Below are positions 24,346 to 33,427 of a stretch of 64,000 nt of DNA, in pieces. The number at the start of each line of letters is the position of its first letter. The stretch's first letter is position 1. Source of the stretch: Stutzerimonas xanthomarina (lineage in GTDB: Bacteria; Pseudomonadota; Gammaproteobacteria; Pseudomonadales; Pseudomonadaceae); NCBI RefSeq assembly GCF_003935375.1, contig NZ_RHQM01000008.1, positions 124,001 through 188,000 on the forward strand, written 5' to 3'. Below the pieces are notes generated by a model. It made no database searches and was not told the origin of the DNA. It worked only from the letters and a program-made list of their open reading frames with translations. A program made the translations under genes and the position numbers.

Positions 24346-27291
24346 ATGAGTCTGCCATCGCTGGTTGCATTGCCGCCCTCGCTTCTGCCTTTTGTCAGTC
24401 GTGCCGAAGAGTCGTTCCTCGCAGCTGCCGGCAGCCTGTCGGATGCCATTGCGGCACGTTGCCGCGCCTGGCTGGTGGAGCAGCGCGAGGCGTTCGGCCG
24501 GGTCTGTGCGGCGAGCGACTTCGCCAGCGAACAGGTTAGTCGAGATCCGCAGATGCTGCTGCAGCTGGCCGAGCTGGGCTGGCTGGACAGATCGCTCGCG
24601 CCGGTCGAGATGCGTGACGCACTGAGCGAGCAGGTCGCCGCGTGCGACAGCGAGGATGCCCTGGCGCTGACCTTGCGCCGCTTCCGGACCCGCCAGCAGG
24701 TGCGGATCATCTGGCGCGACCTGACCCGTCAGGCCGGCCTTGCCGAAACCTGCCGCGACCTTTCCGATCTCGCCGACGCTTCGGTCGATCTGGCGTATCA
24801 CTGGCTGTACACACGCCATTGCGAGCAGTTCGGCGTACCCACCGGGCGTCGCAGCGGCAACCCGCAACACATGGTCATCCTTGGCATGGGCAAGCTGGGC
24901 GCCCATGAGCTGAATCTGTCCTCGGACATCGACCTGATCTTCGGATACCCCGAAGGTGGCGAAACCGTGGGTGCCAAGCGCTCGCTGGACAATCAGGAGT
25001 TCTTCGTCCGGCTCGGTCAGCGGCTGATCAAGTCGCTGGACGCCATCACCGTCGATGGCTTCGTCTTCCGCGTCGATATGCGCCTACGCCCGTACGGTTC
25101 GTCCGGTCCGCTGGTCTACAGCTTCAACGCGCTGGAACAGTACTACCAGGACCAGGGGCGTGACTGGGAGCGCTACGCGATGATCAAGGCGCGTGTCATC
25201 GGTGGCGACCAGCAGGCCGGCAAGGAGCTGCTGGAAATGCTGCGGCCGTTCGTCTATCGGCGCTACCTTGATTTCTCCGCCATCGAAGCGCTGCGCACCA
25301 TGAAGCAGCTGATCCAGCAGGAAGTGCGGCGCAAGGGCATGGCTTCGAATATCAAGCTGGGTGCCGGTGGCATCCGCGAGGTGGAGTTCATCGCCCAGGC
25401 GTTTCAGCTGATTCACGGCGGGCGCGATCTCAGCCTGCAGCAGCGGCCGTTGCTCAAGGTGCTGGCTACCCTGGAAGGTCAGGGCTATCTGCCGGGTGCG
25501 GCGGTGAAGGAGCTGCGCGAAGGCTATGAGTTTCTGCGCTATACCGAGCATGCGCTGCAGGCCATCGCTGATCGCCAGACGCAGATGCTGCCGGAGACTG
25601 AAGTCGACTGCGCGCGGGTCGCCTTCATGCTCGGTTTCGACAGCTGGCAGGCCTTCCACGAGCAGCTGTTGCACTGGCGTGGGCGTATCGACTGGCATTT
25701 TCACCAGGTCATCGCCGACCCGGACGAGGACGAGAATGCCGAAGGCGAGGCGCTGGTCGGCGGCGAGTGGTTGCCGCTGTGGGAGCAGGACTGGGACGAG
25801 GAGTTCGCCTGTCGACAGCTGTCCGAAGCCGGGTTCCGTGATGGTCAGGTTGCCTGTCAGCGCCTCGCCGCATTGCGTAATGCCAGTCAGGTCAGGACCA
25901 TGCAGCGTCTCGGTCGCGAGCGTCTGGATGCCTTCATTCCTCGTCTGCTGGCGCAGGCTGTCGAGCAGGACGACCCGGATCTGGTGCTCGAACGCGTGCT
26001 GCCATTGGTCGAGGCGGTGGCTCGGCGCTCGGCCTATCTCGTATTGCTGACCGAAAATCCCGGCGCGCTGCAGCGCTTGCTGGAACTCTGCGCGGCCAGC
26101 CCGTGGGTCGCCGAGCAGATCGCGCGGTTCCCGCTGCTGCTCGACGAGTTGCTCAACGCCGGTCGTTTGTATAGCCCGCCGCTGGCGCCGGAGCTGGCCG
26201 CCGAGTTGCGCGAGCGGCTGATGCGTATTCCCGAGGATGACCTCGAGCAGCAGATGGAGGCGCTGCGTCATTTCAAACTGGCGCATCGCCTGCGCGTCGC
26301 AGCCTCGGAGATCGCCGGGACGCTGCCGTTGATGAAGGTCAGCGACTACCTGACCTGGCTGGCGGAGGCCATTCTGCAGGAAGTGCTGACCCTGGCCTGG
26401 CGCCACACTGTTGCACGTCATGGCCAGCCGCAGCGCAGCGACGGCACCCTGTGCGATCCAGCCTTCGTCATCGTCGGTTACGGCAAGGTCGGCGGGATCG
26501 AGCTCGGTCACGGTTCCGACCTGGACCTGGTGTTCATCCATGACGGCGACCCTGCCGCCGAGACCAATGGCGCCAAGCCCATCGACACCGCGCAGTTCTT
26601 TACCCGTCTCGGTCAGCGCATCATTCATCTGCTGACCACCCAGACCACCTCCGGCCAGCTGTACGAGGTGGACATGCGCCTGCGTCCGTCCGGCGCTTCC
26701 GGGCTGCTGGTCAGCTCCCTCGGCGCCTTCGAGCGCTACCAGGGTCAGGAAGCCTGGACCTGGGAGCACCAGGCGCTGGTGCGTGCGCGGGTGCTGGTTG
26801 GCTGTCCGCAGCTGACCGCCGACTTCGAACGGGTGCGCGCCGGTGTGCTCGGTCGTGAGCGTGATCTGGATGCGCTGCGTCGCGAAGTCAGCGACATGCG
26901 CGCGAAGATGCGCGACAACCTCGGGACCCGCGCGACACATGCGGGGACTGCCGAGCAAGCCTTCGACGGCGCGGCCGAGTTCAATCTCAAGCAGGACGCC
27001 GGTGGTATCGTGGATATCGAATTTATGGTGCAATACGCGGCTTTGGCGTGGTCGCACCAGCATCCCGAACTGCTGCGCTATACCGATAACATCCGCATTC
27101 TCGATGGGTTGGAGCAGGCCGGGTTGATGACCGGCGATGAGGTTCGGCTGCTGCAGGATGCCTACAAGGCCTACCGCGCCGCAGCGCACCGGCAATCACT
27201 GCAGAAGCAGCCCGGAGTGGTGAGTGGGGATCAATTCCACGACGAGCGCCGCGCTGTCATGCGTATCTGGCGTGAGTTGGGCCTAAGCTGA
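24346..27291 (+). CDS. glnE: Bifunctional glutamine synthetase adenylyltransferase/adenylyl-removing enzyme
   Basis: A 981-residue enzyme that adenylylates and deadenylylates glutamine synthetase in response to PII. Two nucleotidyltransferase domains are visible: the N-terminal adenylyl-removing domain with GMGKLGAHELNLSSDIDLIF (from residue 181) and the C-terminal adenylyl-transferase domain with GYGKVGGIELGHGSDLDLVF (from about 710). Both keep the GSD/SSD-x-D metal motif. The ATG at 24346 is chosen because AAGGAAA lies seven nt before it; a GTG at 24331 overlaps that site. Divergent from aceE, followed by ilvE after 49 nt. Confidence 0.96.
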   Translation: MSLPSLVALPPSLLPFVSRAEESFLAAAGSLSDAIAARCRAWLVEQREAFGRVCAASDFASEQVSRDPQMLLQLAELGWLDRSLAPVEMRDALSEQVAACDSEDALALTLRRFRTRQQVRIIWRDLTRQAGLAETCRDLSDLADASVDLAYHWLYTRHCEQFGVPTGRRSGNPQHMVILGMGKLGAHELNLSSDIDLIFGYPEGGETVGAKRSLDNQEFFVRLGQRLIKSLDAITVDGFVFRVDMRLRPYGSSGPLVYSFNALEQYYQDQGRDWERYAMIKARVIGGDQQAGKELLEMLRPFVYRRYLDFSAIEALRTMKQLIQQEVRRKGMASNIKLGAGGIREVEFIAQAFQLIHGGRDLSLQQRPLLKVLATLEGQGYLPGAAVKELREGYEFLRYTEHALQAIADRQTQMLPETEVDCARVAFMLGFDSWQAFHEQLLHWRGRIDWHFHQVIADPDEDENAEGEALVGGEWLPLWEQDWDEEFACRQLSEAGFRDGQVACQRLAALRNASQVRTMQRLGRERLDAFIPRLLAQAVEQDDPDLVLERVLPLVEAVARRSAYLVLLTENPGALQRLLELCAASPWVAEQIARFPLLLDELLNAGRLYSPPLAPELAAELRERLMRIPEDDLEQQMEALRHFKLAHRLRVAASEIAGTLPLMKVSDYLTWLAEAILQEVLTLAWRHTVARHGQPQRSDGTLCDPAFVIVGYGKVGGIELGHGSDLDLVFIHDGDPAAETNGAKPIDTAQFFTRLGQRIIHLLTTQTTSGQLYEVDMRLRPSGASGLLVSSLGAFERYQGQEAWTWEHQALVRARVLVGCPQLTADFERVRAGVLGRERDLDALRREVSDMRAKMRDNLGTRATHAGTAEQAFDGAAEFNLKQDAGGIVDIEFMVQYAALAWSHQHPELLRYTDNIRILDGLEQAGLMTGDEVRLLQDAYKAYRAAAHRQSLQKQPGVVSGDQFHDERRAVMRIWRELGLS

Positions 27292-27340
27292 GCCCCTCGT
27301 CGGGCTACTGGCAAATTCGAATTCTGAGGAGCTGGCAACG

Positions 27341-28264
27341 ATGTCGATGGCCGATCGTGATGGCGTCATCTGGTATGACGGCGAACTGGTGCAGTGGCGT
27401 GATGCGACCACCCATGTGCTGACCCATACCCTGCACTACGGCATGGGCGTATTCGAAGGCGTACGCGCCTACAACACCCCGGACGGCACGGCGATCTTCC
27501 GCCTGCAGGCGCACACCGACCGCCTGTTCGATTCGGCACACATCATGAACATGCCGATGCCGTACTCGAAGGAAGAGATCAACGAAGCGACCCGCGCCGC
27601 AGTGCGCGAGAACAACCTGGAAAGCGCCTACATCCGCCCGATGGTGTTCTACGGAAGCGAAGGCATGGGCCTGCGCGCCAGCGGCCTGAAAGTGCACGTG
27701 ATCGTCGCCGCCTGGCACTGGGGCGCCTACATGGGCGACGAGGCGCTGGAACTGGGCATCAAGGTGCGCACCAGCTCCTTCACCCGTCACCACGTCAACA
27801 TCACCATGACCCGCGCCAAGTCCAACGGTGCCTACATCAACTCGATGCTGGCCCTGCAGGAAGCCATTTCCGGTGGCGCTGACGAAGCGTTGATGCTGGA
27901 TCCTGAAGGCTACGTGGCCGAAGGTTCGGGCGAGAACATCTTCATCATCAAGGATGGCGTGATCTACACCCCGGAAGTGACCGCCTGCCTGAATGGCATC
28001 ACGCGTGGCACCGTGCTGACCCTGGCCGCCGAGCACGGCCTGAAGGTGGTCGAGAAGCGCATCACCCGCGACGAGGTCTATATCGCCGACGAAGCCTTCT
28101 TCACCGGAACTGCCGCAGAGGTGACGCCGATTCGCGAAGTCGATGGCCGCGCCATCGGCATCGGTCGTCGTGGCCCAGTGACCGAAAAGTTGCAGAAGGC
28201 TTACTTCGATCTGGTCTCCGGCAAGACCGCTGCTCATGCCGAATGGCGGACACTGGTCAAGTAA
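27341..28264 (+). CDS. ilvE: Branched-chain amino acid aminotransferase
   Basis: A 307-residue class IV PLP transaminase that carries out the last step of Ile, Leu and Val synthesis. It shows HTLHYGMGVFEGVRAYN (near 30-46), the PLP lysine in TRAKSNGAYINSML (near 162) and the phosphate-site loops EGYVAEGSGENIF and FFTGTAAEVTPIREVDG. TGAGGAG precedes the start. It lies between glnE and the LPS cluster as in P. aeruginosa. Confidence 0.95.
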   Translation: MSMADRDGVIWYDGELVQWRDATTHVLTHTLHYGMGVFEGVRAYNTPDGTAIFRLQAHTDRLFDSAHIMNMPMPYSKEEINEATRAAVRENNLESAYIRPMVFYGSEGMGLRASGLKVHVIVAAWHWGAYMGDEALELGIKVRTSSFTRHHVNITMTRAKSNGAYINSMLALQEAISGGADEALMLDPEGYVAEGSGENIFIIKDGVIYTPEVTACLNGITRGTVLTLAAEHGLKVVEKRITRDEVYIADEAFFTGTAAEVTPIREVDGRAIGIGRRGPVTEKLQKAYFDLVSGKTAAHAEWRTLVK

Positions 28265-28338
28265 GCGCAGGCGCCAAGCTGCACGCGGCCGATGGTTTGC
28301 CGCTTGCAGCTTGAGGCTCGTGGCTTGAAGCTGCCCTT

Positions 28339-29373
28339 ATGAATATTCTGATTGTGGGACCCAGCTGGGTTGGCGACATGGTGATGGCGCAGACGTTGTT
28401 TGTCTGCCTGAAACAGCGCCATCCCGACTGCCAGATCGACGTGCTGGCGCCCGAGTGGAGCCGGCCGATTCTCGAGCGCATGCCCGAGGTACGCCAGGCG
28501 CTGAGCTTTCCGGTCGGGCATGGCGTGCTCGACATGGCGACCCGGCGCAAAGTTGCGCAGAGCCTGCGTGGTCAGTATGAGCAGGCGATCCTCCTGCCCA
28601 ATTCGTTGAAGTCGGCGCTGGTGCCGTTCTTCGCCGGTATTCCCAAGCGCACCGGCTGGCGCGGCGAAATGCGCTTCGGCCTGCTCAACGACATGCGCAA
28701 GCTCGACAAACAACGCTATCCGCTGATGATCGAACGCTTCATGGCGCTGGCGTTCGAGCCGGGCGCCGAGTTGCCCAGACCGTATCCGAACCCTTCGCTG
28801 CGTATCGATCCCGTGACTCGCGATGTGGCACTGGCACGTTTCGGCCTGAGCCTGGATCGTCCGGTACTGGCGCTCTGTCCAGGTGCCGAATTTGGCGAGT
28901 CCAAGCGCTGGCCGGCCGAGCACTTCGCCAAAGTCGCCGAGCTGAAGATTCGCGAGGGCTGGCAAGTCTGGCTGTTCGGCTCGAAAAACGACCACCCGGT
29001 GGGCGAGGAAATCCTCGCTCGATTGATTCCTGGGTTGCGCGAAGAGGCGGTGAACCTGGCCGGCGAGACCAGCCTGGCCGAGGCTATCGATCTGCTTTCC
29101 TGCGCTGACGCAGTGGTGTCCAACGACTCCGGGCTGATGCACGTGTCAGCCGCGCTGGGCCGGCCTCTGGCTGCAGTCTATGGCTCGACGTCACCGGCCT
29201 TCACCCCGCCGCTTTCCGAGCAGGTCGAGGTTGTGCGGCTGGGTCTCGACTGCAGCCCCTGTTTTGAACGCACCTGCCGCTTCGGCCACAACAACTGCAT
29301 GCGCGAGCTGAAGCCGCGCGCGGTGATCGAGGCGCTGGATCGCCTGGCCCCGCAGTCAGTTGAGGTGCGCTGA
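28339..29373 (+). CDS. waaF: ADP-heptose:LPS heptosyltransferase II
   Basis: A 344-residue GT9 glycosyltransferase that adds the second L,D-heptose (HepII) of the inner core at the inner membrane face. It has the family start MNILIVGPSWVGDMVMAQ, the donor-site motif CPGAEFGESKRWPAEHFA (near 180-197) and SNDSGLMHVSAALGRPLAAVYGSTSP. The stop abuts the TTG start of waaC, with no gap. First gene of the core-LPS cluster; the 74 nt before it hold degenerate GCTTGCAGCTTGAGGCT-type repeats. Confidence 0.95.
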   Translation: MNILIVGPSWVGDMVMAQTLFVCLKQRHPDCQIDVLAPEWSRPILERMPEVRQALSFPVGHGVLDMATRRKVAQSLRGQYEQAILLPNSLKSALVPFFAGIPKRTGWRGEMRFGLLNDMRKLDKQRYPLMIERFMALAFEPGAELPRPYPNPSLRIDPVTRDVALARFGLSLDRPVLALCPGAEFGESKRWPAEHFAKVAELKIREGWQVWLFGSKNDHPVGEEILARLIPGLREEAVNLAGETSLAEAIDLLSCADAVVSNDSGLMHVSAALGRPLAAVYGSTSPAFTPPLSEQVEVVRLGLDCSPCFERTCRFGHNNCMRELKPRAVIEALDRLAPQSVEVR

Positions 29374-30375
29374 TTGAAGGTCCTGCTGGTCAAGACCTCG
29401 TCGTTGGGCGATGTCGTGCATACCCTGCCGGCGCTGACCGATGCGCAGCGGGCGCTGCCTGGCATCCAGTTCGACTGGGTCGTGGAGGAGAGCTTCGCCG
29501 AGATCCCGGCCTGGCATCCAGCGGTGGCGCAGGTGATTCCGGTGGCGATTCGTCGCTGGCGCAAACATCCGATCAATACCCTACGCAGCGGCGAGTGGCG
29601 ACGCTTCAAGGCGCGCCTGCGCGAAAGTCGTTATGACCTGGTGATTGATGCCCAGGGCTTGCTCAAGAGCGCCTGGCTGACCCGCTACGTCAAGGCGCCG
29701 GTCGCCGGGTTGGACCACGATTCGGCCCGCGAGCCGCTGGCGACACGCTTCTATGATCGGTGCTATGCCGTGCCGCGTGAGCAGCATGCGCTGGAGCGGG
29801 TGCGTCAGCTGTTCGCTCAGGCGCTCGGTTACCCGCTGCCGCAGGATGTTGCCGACTACGGCCTGAATCGCGAGCAGATGGCCGCGCCCAGCGATCAGCC
29901 GTATCTGCTGTTTCTGCACGGCACCACTTGGCCGAGCAAGCACTGGCCGGAAACCTACTGGCGCGAACTGGCCGAACGCATGAGCGATTTCGGCTGGGCT
30001 ATCCGCCTGCCATGGGGCAATGCCGAAGAGAAGGCGCGCGCCGAGCGTATCGTCAGCGGCGTGGCCAACGCAGCGGTGCTGCCCAAGCTGAATCTGGCCG
30101 GCGTTGCACGGGTCATCGCTGGTGCGCGGGCTTGCGTCGCAGTGGATACCGGCCTCGGCCATCTGGCCGCGGCGCTGGATGTGCCGAGCATTTCGCTTTA
30201 TGGTCCGACCCTGCCCGGGCGGGTCGGCGCCTATGGGCGCTCGCAGGTGCACCTGTGCGCCGGCGGGCCGAACGCCGGTCGCGGTGATCGCCACAAGCCC
30301 TGTTTCGACGATCTGCGCCCTGAGCGCGTCGTCACCGAACTGAAAGCCCTGCTGCGGGCCCCGGAGTCCGTCTGA
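29374..30375 (+). CDS. waaC: LPS heptosyltransferase I
   Basis: A 333-residue GT9 enzyme that adds HepI to Kdo. It shows KVLLVKTSSLGDVVHTLPALTDA at the N-terminus, FLHGTTWPSKHWPETYWREL (near 172-191) and VDTGLGHLAAALDVPSISLYG. It must use the TTG at 29374 directly after the waaF stop, with GAGG in the waaF end as ribosome site, since the conserved N-terminus begins there. It overlaps waaG by one base (TGATG). Confidence 0.94.
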   Translation: MKVLLVKTSSLGDVVHTLPALTDAQRALPGIQFDWVVEESFAEIPAWHPAVAQVIPVAIRRWRKHPINTLRSGEWRRFKARLRESRYDLVIDAQGLLKSAWLTRYVKAPVAGLDHDSAREPLATRFYDRCYAVPREQHALERVRQLFAQALGYPLPQDVADYGLNREQMAAPSDQPYLLFLHGTTWPSKHWPETYWRELAERMSDFGWAIRLPWGNAEEKARAERIVSGVANAAVLPKLNLAGVARVIAGARACVAVDTGLGHLAAALDVPSISLYGPTLPGRVGAYGRSQVHLCAGGPNAGRGDRHKPCFDDLRPERVVTELKALLRAPESV

Positions 30376-31496
30376 TGCAACTGGCCTTCATTCTCTACAA
30401 GTATTTTCCCTTCGGCGGGCTGCAGCGCGACTTCATGCGCATTGCCCTCGAATGCCAGCGTCGCGGCCACGCGATCCGCGTCTACGCGATGATCTGGGAA
30501 GGTGATGTGCCCGAGGGCTTCGAGGTCCTGATCGCGCCGGTCAAGGCGCTGTTCAACCACACCCGCAACGAGCGTTTCACTGCCTGGGTCGATGCTGATC
30601 TGGCGCAGCGTCCGGTGGATCGCGTGGTGGGGTTCAACAAGATGCCGGGTCTGGACGTCTACTACGCCGCCGATCCCTGCTTCGAGGACAAGGCGCAGAC
30701 CCTGCGCAATCCGGTCTACCGCCGCTGGGGCCGCTACAAGCACTTTGCCGAGTACGAGCGCGCGGTGTTCGCACCCGAGTCGAAGACTGAGATTCTGATG
30801 ATTTCCGAGGTGCAGCAGCCTTTGTTCGTCAAGCACTACGGTACGCCCGCCGAGCGCTTCCATCTGTTGCCGCCAGGCATCGCTGCGGATCGCCGCGCGC
30901 CGGCCAATGCGGCTGAAATACGCGCCGGGTTTCGCGAGGAATTCGAGCTGGGTGCCGATGAGCTGGTGCTGGTGCAGATTGGCTCCGGCTTCAAGACCAA
31001 GGGTGTGGATCGCAGCCTCAAGGCGCTCGCTGCGCTGCCACGTGGACTGAGGAAGCGCACGCGATTGCTGGTGATCGGTCAGGATGATCCCAAGCCCTTC
31101 AAGCTGCAGGCCAAGACGCTGGGCATTTCGAGTATGGTGGAGTTTCTCAAGGGGCGTAGCGATATCCCGCGCTTTCTGCTGGGTGCCGACCTGCTGATCC
31201 ATCCCGCCTACAACGAGAACACCGGTACCGTACTGCTGGAAGCTCTGGTCGCTGGGCTGCCGGTGCTGGTCACCGATGTATGTGGCTATGCGCACTACAT
31301 TACCGACGCCGACTGCGGTCGCGTGGTACCCAGCCCCTTCGAGCAGCAGGTGCTCGACCAGATGCTGGTGCAGATGCTGGCCGATGATCAGCAGCGCGCG
31401 GTCTGGAGTCGCAATGCGCTGACGTTCGCCGACACGGCGGACCTTTATTCGATGCCGCAGAAGGCGGCAGACGTGATTCTCGGGGCAAGCGCATGA
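30375..31496 (+). CDS. waaG: LPS core glycosyltransferase WaaG (GT4)
   Basis: A 373-residue GT-B enzyme that adds the first hexose to HepII in E. coli; in Pseudomonas the WaaG homologue adds the core GalN, which is recalled knowledge and not visible here. The N-terminal acceptor loop YKYFPFGGLQRDFMRIA (near 8-24) is diagnostic, and the donor site is the GT4 motif AYNENTGTVLLEALVAGLPVL (near 280-300). Translationally coupled to waaC; 43 nt to waaP. Confidence 0.93.
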   Translation: MQLAFILYKYFPFGGLQRDFMRIALECQRRGHAIRVYAMIWEGDVPEGFEVLIAPVKALFNHTRNERFTAWVDADLAQRPVDRVVGFNKMPGLDVYYAADPCFEDKAQTLRNPVYRRWGRYKHFAEYERAVFAPESKTEILMISEVQQPLFVKHYGTPAERFHLLPPGIAADRRAPANAAEIRAGFREEFELGADELVLVQIGSGFKTKGVDRSLKALAALPRGLRKRTRLLVIGQDDPKPFKLQAKTLGISSMVEFLKGRSDIPRFLLGADLLIHPAYNENTGTVLLEALVAGLPVLVTDVCGYAHYITDADCGRVVPSPFEQQVLDQMLVQMLADDQQRAVWSRNALTFADTADLYSMPQKAADVILGASA

Positions 31497-31539
31497 GCGC
31501 TGCAGCTCGGTCAGCGCCCTGCCGATTGGCGGAGGCTCC

Positions 31540-32355
31540 ATGCGCCTGATGCTATTGGAGCCGTTCAAAAGCCTCTGGCACGGCGAGGACCCGTTCGTCG
31601 AAGTCGAGCGTCTCGACGGGCAGGTGTACCGCGAGCTGGAGGGGCGACGCACGCTGCGTACAGAAGTCGAAGGGCAGGGCTACTTCGTCAAGATTCATCG
31701 CGGTATCGGTTGGGGCGAGATCGCCAAGAACCTGCTTACCGCCAAGGCGCCCGTTCTCGGTGCTGGCCAGGAATGGCGAGCGATCCAGCGGTTGCACGAA
31801 GTGGGTGTGCCGACCATGACCGCGGTGGCTTACGGCGAGCGCGGAGCCAATCCGGCCAGCCAGCATTCGTTCATCATCACCGAAGAACTGGCCCCGACCG
31901 TCAGCCTCGAGGACTTCACGGCCAACTGGCTGGAACAGCCACCGGCACCGTCGCTCAAGCGCGCCCTTATCGCCGAAGTCGCCCGCATGGCCGGCACCAT
32001 GCATCGCGCCGGCGTCAATCATCGCGATTTCTACATCTGCCACTTTCTGCTGCATACCGACAAACCGGTGATAGCAAGTGATTTCCGCCTGTCGCTGATC
32101 GACTTGCACCGTGCCCAGACCCGAGCGCAGACACCGCGCCGCTGGCGCGACAAGGATCTGGCCGGGCTGTACTTCTCGGCGCTGGGCATTGGCCTGACGC
32201 GCGGCGATAGGCTGCGCTTTCTGCGCGGCTATTTTCAGCGGCCCTTGCGCGACATCCTGCACGACGAGGCGCGTCTGCTCGCCTGGCTGCAGCGCAAGGC
32301 CGAGCGGCTATCCAGTCGCTATGCGCGCAGGTACGCACCGGGCGCACAGGCGTGA
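31540..32355 (+). CDS. waaP: LPS core heptose(I) kinase
   Basis: A 271-residue kinase that phosphorylates HepI, essential for outer-membrane stability in P. aeruginosa. N-terminal MRLMLLEPFKSLWHGEDPF is family-typical. The ATP lysine is in YFVKIHRGIGWGEI (near 51), the catalytic loop is NHRDFYICHFLL (Asp near 165), and the metal-binding aspartate is in LSLIDLHRAQTR. GGAGGC precedes the ATG. Its stop overlaps the next kinase gene as GTGA. Confidence 0.94.
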   Translation: MRLMLLEPFKSLWHGEDPFVEVERLDGQVYRELEGRRTLRTEVEGQGYFVKIHRGIGWGEIAKNLLTAKAPVLGAGQEWRAIQRLHEVGVPTMTAVAYGERGANPASQHSFIITEELAPTVSLEDFTANWLEQPPAPSLKRALIAEVARMAGTMHRAGVNHRDFYICHFLLHTDKPVIASDFRLSLIDLHRAQTRAQTPRRWRDKDLAGLYFSALGIGLTRGDRLRFLRGYFQRPLRDILHDEARLLAWLQRKAERLSSRYARRYAPGAQA

Positions 32356-33089
32356 GTGGCTGGCAGCTCGCGACCGGCATGCCCGTCGAGGCAGCCTCGG
32401 CGTTCGCCGATCTGCCGACGGTGTTCGCGCTGACCGGCGAGGCGATTGCCCGCGATCCGTTATCCGAAGTGATTCGCGTCGAATGCGGCGGTTTGCGCTA
32501 TTACGTCAAACGTTATTGGGCTGCCGGCAAAGGGCTGCGGCGCTTTCTCGGGCGGCCGCGGGTCAAGGCCGAATGGCAGAACCTGCGGCACTTTGCGCGC
32601 TGGGGTATTCCTGTCGCGCCGGTGGTGGCGTGGGGCATGGAGCGTCGCGGCGGCGTATTCCTGCGCGGGGCGCTGATCACGCTGGAGGTGCCCAATACCG
32701 TCGACATGGCGGCAATGGCGACGAACAACGACCCCCGTCTTGGCGATCCCCACTGGGTCGTGCGTATCAGTCGCCAACTGGCGCACGCCACCCGCACCCT
32801 GCATGACCATCATTTCGCCCACAACGACCTGAAATGGCGCAACCTGCTGATCAATGAGGACGGCGAGCTGTTCCTGATCGACTGCCCCTCGGGCAACTTC
32901 TGGTGGGGGCCTTTCCTGCGGCGGCGCATCATCAAGGATCTGGCCTGCCTGGACAAAGTGGCCAAGTACCATTTGAGTCGCACCCAGCGCCTGCGCTTCT
33001 ACCTGCAGTACCAGCGGCGTGGGCGGCTGATACCGACTGATCGAGCGCTGATCGCGCAGGTGCTGGAGTATTTCGAGGGGCGCGAATGA
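32352..33089 (+). CDS. Second LPS core kinase (WapP-like, InaA/WaaP superfamily)
   Basis: A 245-residue kinase-fold protein. It has an ATP-lysine region LRYYVKRYWAAGKGLRRFLG (near 50-69), the catalytic loop HFAHNDLKWRNLL (Asp near 159) and the metal site LFLIDCPSGNFWWGP. It starts with GTG at 32352 overlapping the waaP stop. By position it matches the PA5008-type gene (WapP) thought to phosphorylate a core heptose. Substrate inferred from context only. Confidence 0.85.
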   Translation: MSGWQLATGMPVEAASAFADLPTVFALTGEAIARDPLSEVIRVECGGLRYYVKRYWAAGKGLRRFLGRPRVKAEWQNLRHFARWGIPVAPVVAWGMERRGGVFLRGALITLEVPNTVDMAAMATNNDPRLGDPHWVVRISRQLAHATRTLHDHHFAHNDLKWRNLLINEDGELFLIDCPSGNFWWGPFLRRRIIKDLACLDKVAKYHLSRTQRLRFYLQYQRRGRLIPTDRALIAQVLEYFEGRE

Positions 33090-33427
33090 ACGAGTTTTTT
33101 TCTGTCGCTGATCGGCCCCTGCTCAAGGCGCACGGCCTGGCCAGCTTCGATGCACTCTGGGCCGTGCAGCTCGAATCGGTCGATATGCCCAATACCGGTC
33201 GCGGCGGCTGGAGTAGCGTGTTTCGCCTGGAGTTGGGCGATACGGCCTATTACCTGAAGCGACAGAGCAACTACCTGACCCACAGCCTGCGCCATCCGTT
33301 CGGCGAGCTGACCGTTGCTTGCGAATTTCGCAATATCCAGCGGTGTCGGAGTGATGCGACTAACGACCCCAGGCTGGAGATGATAGCCGGCCGCCAGCAG
33401 TGCAGGATGGCAAGCATATGGTACTGA
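33086..33427 (+). pseudogene. Truncated third LPS core kinase (WapQ-like remnant)
   Basis: An open frame of 113 residues whose first ~87 look like the N-lobe of the third core kinase in Pseudomonas (GGWSSVFRLELGDTAYYLKRQSNYLTHSLRHP, then CEFRNIQR). After FRNIQR the sequence (RCRSDATNDP...) loses family character and stops at 33427. There is no catalytic loop (HxDxxxxN) and no metal-binding Asp. Fragments reminiscent of the missing part appear in other frames between 33340 and 33420, suggesting deletion plus frameshifts. Intact members are about 245 residues (recalled). It starts by ATGA overlap with the preceding kinase and its end overlaps the next gene. It could still be translated, but it cannot be a working kinase. 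Confidence 0.75.

Noticed and set aside
28265-28338. Repeats like GCTTGCAGCTTGAGGCT before waaF
   Set aside because: They look like degenerate intergenic repeats (a similar stretch is at 34850-34930) but are too short and diverged here to define a family.
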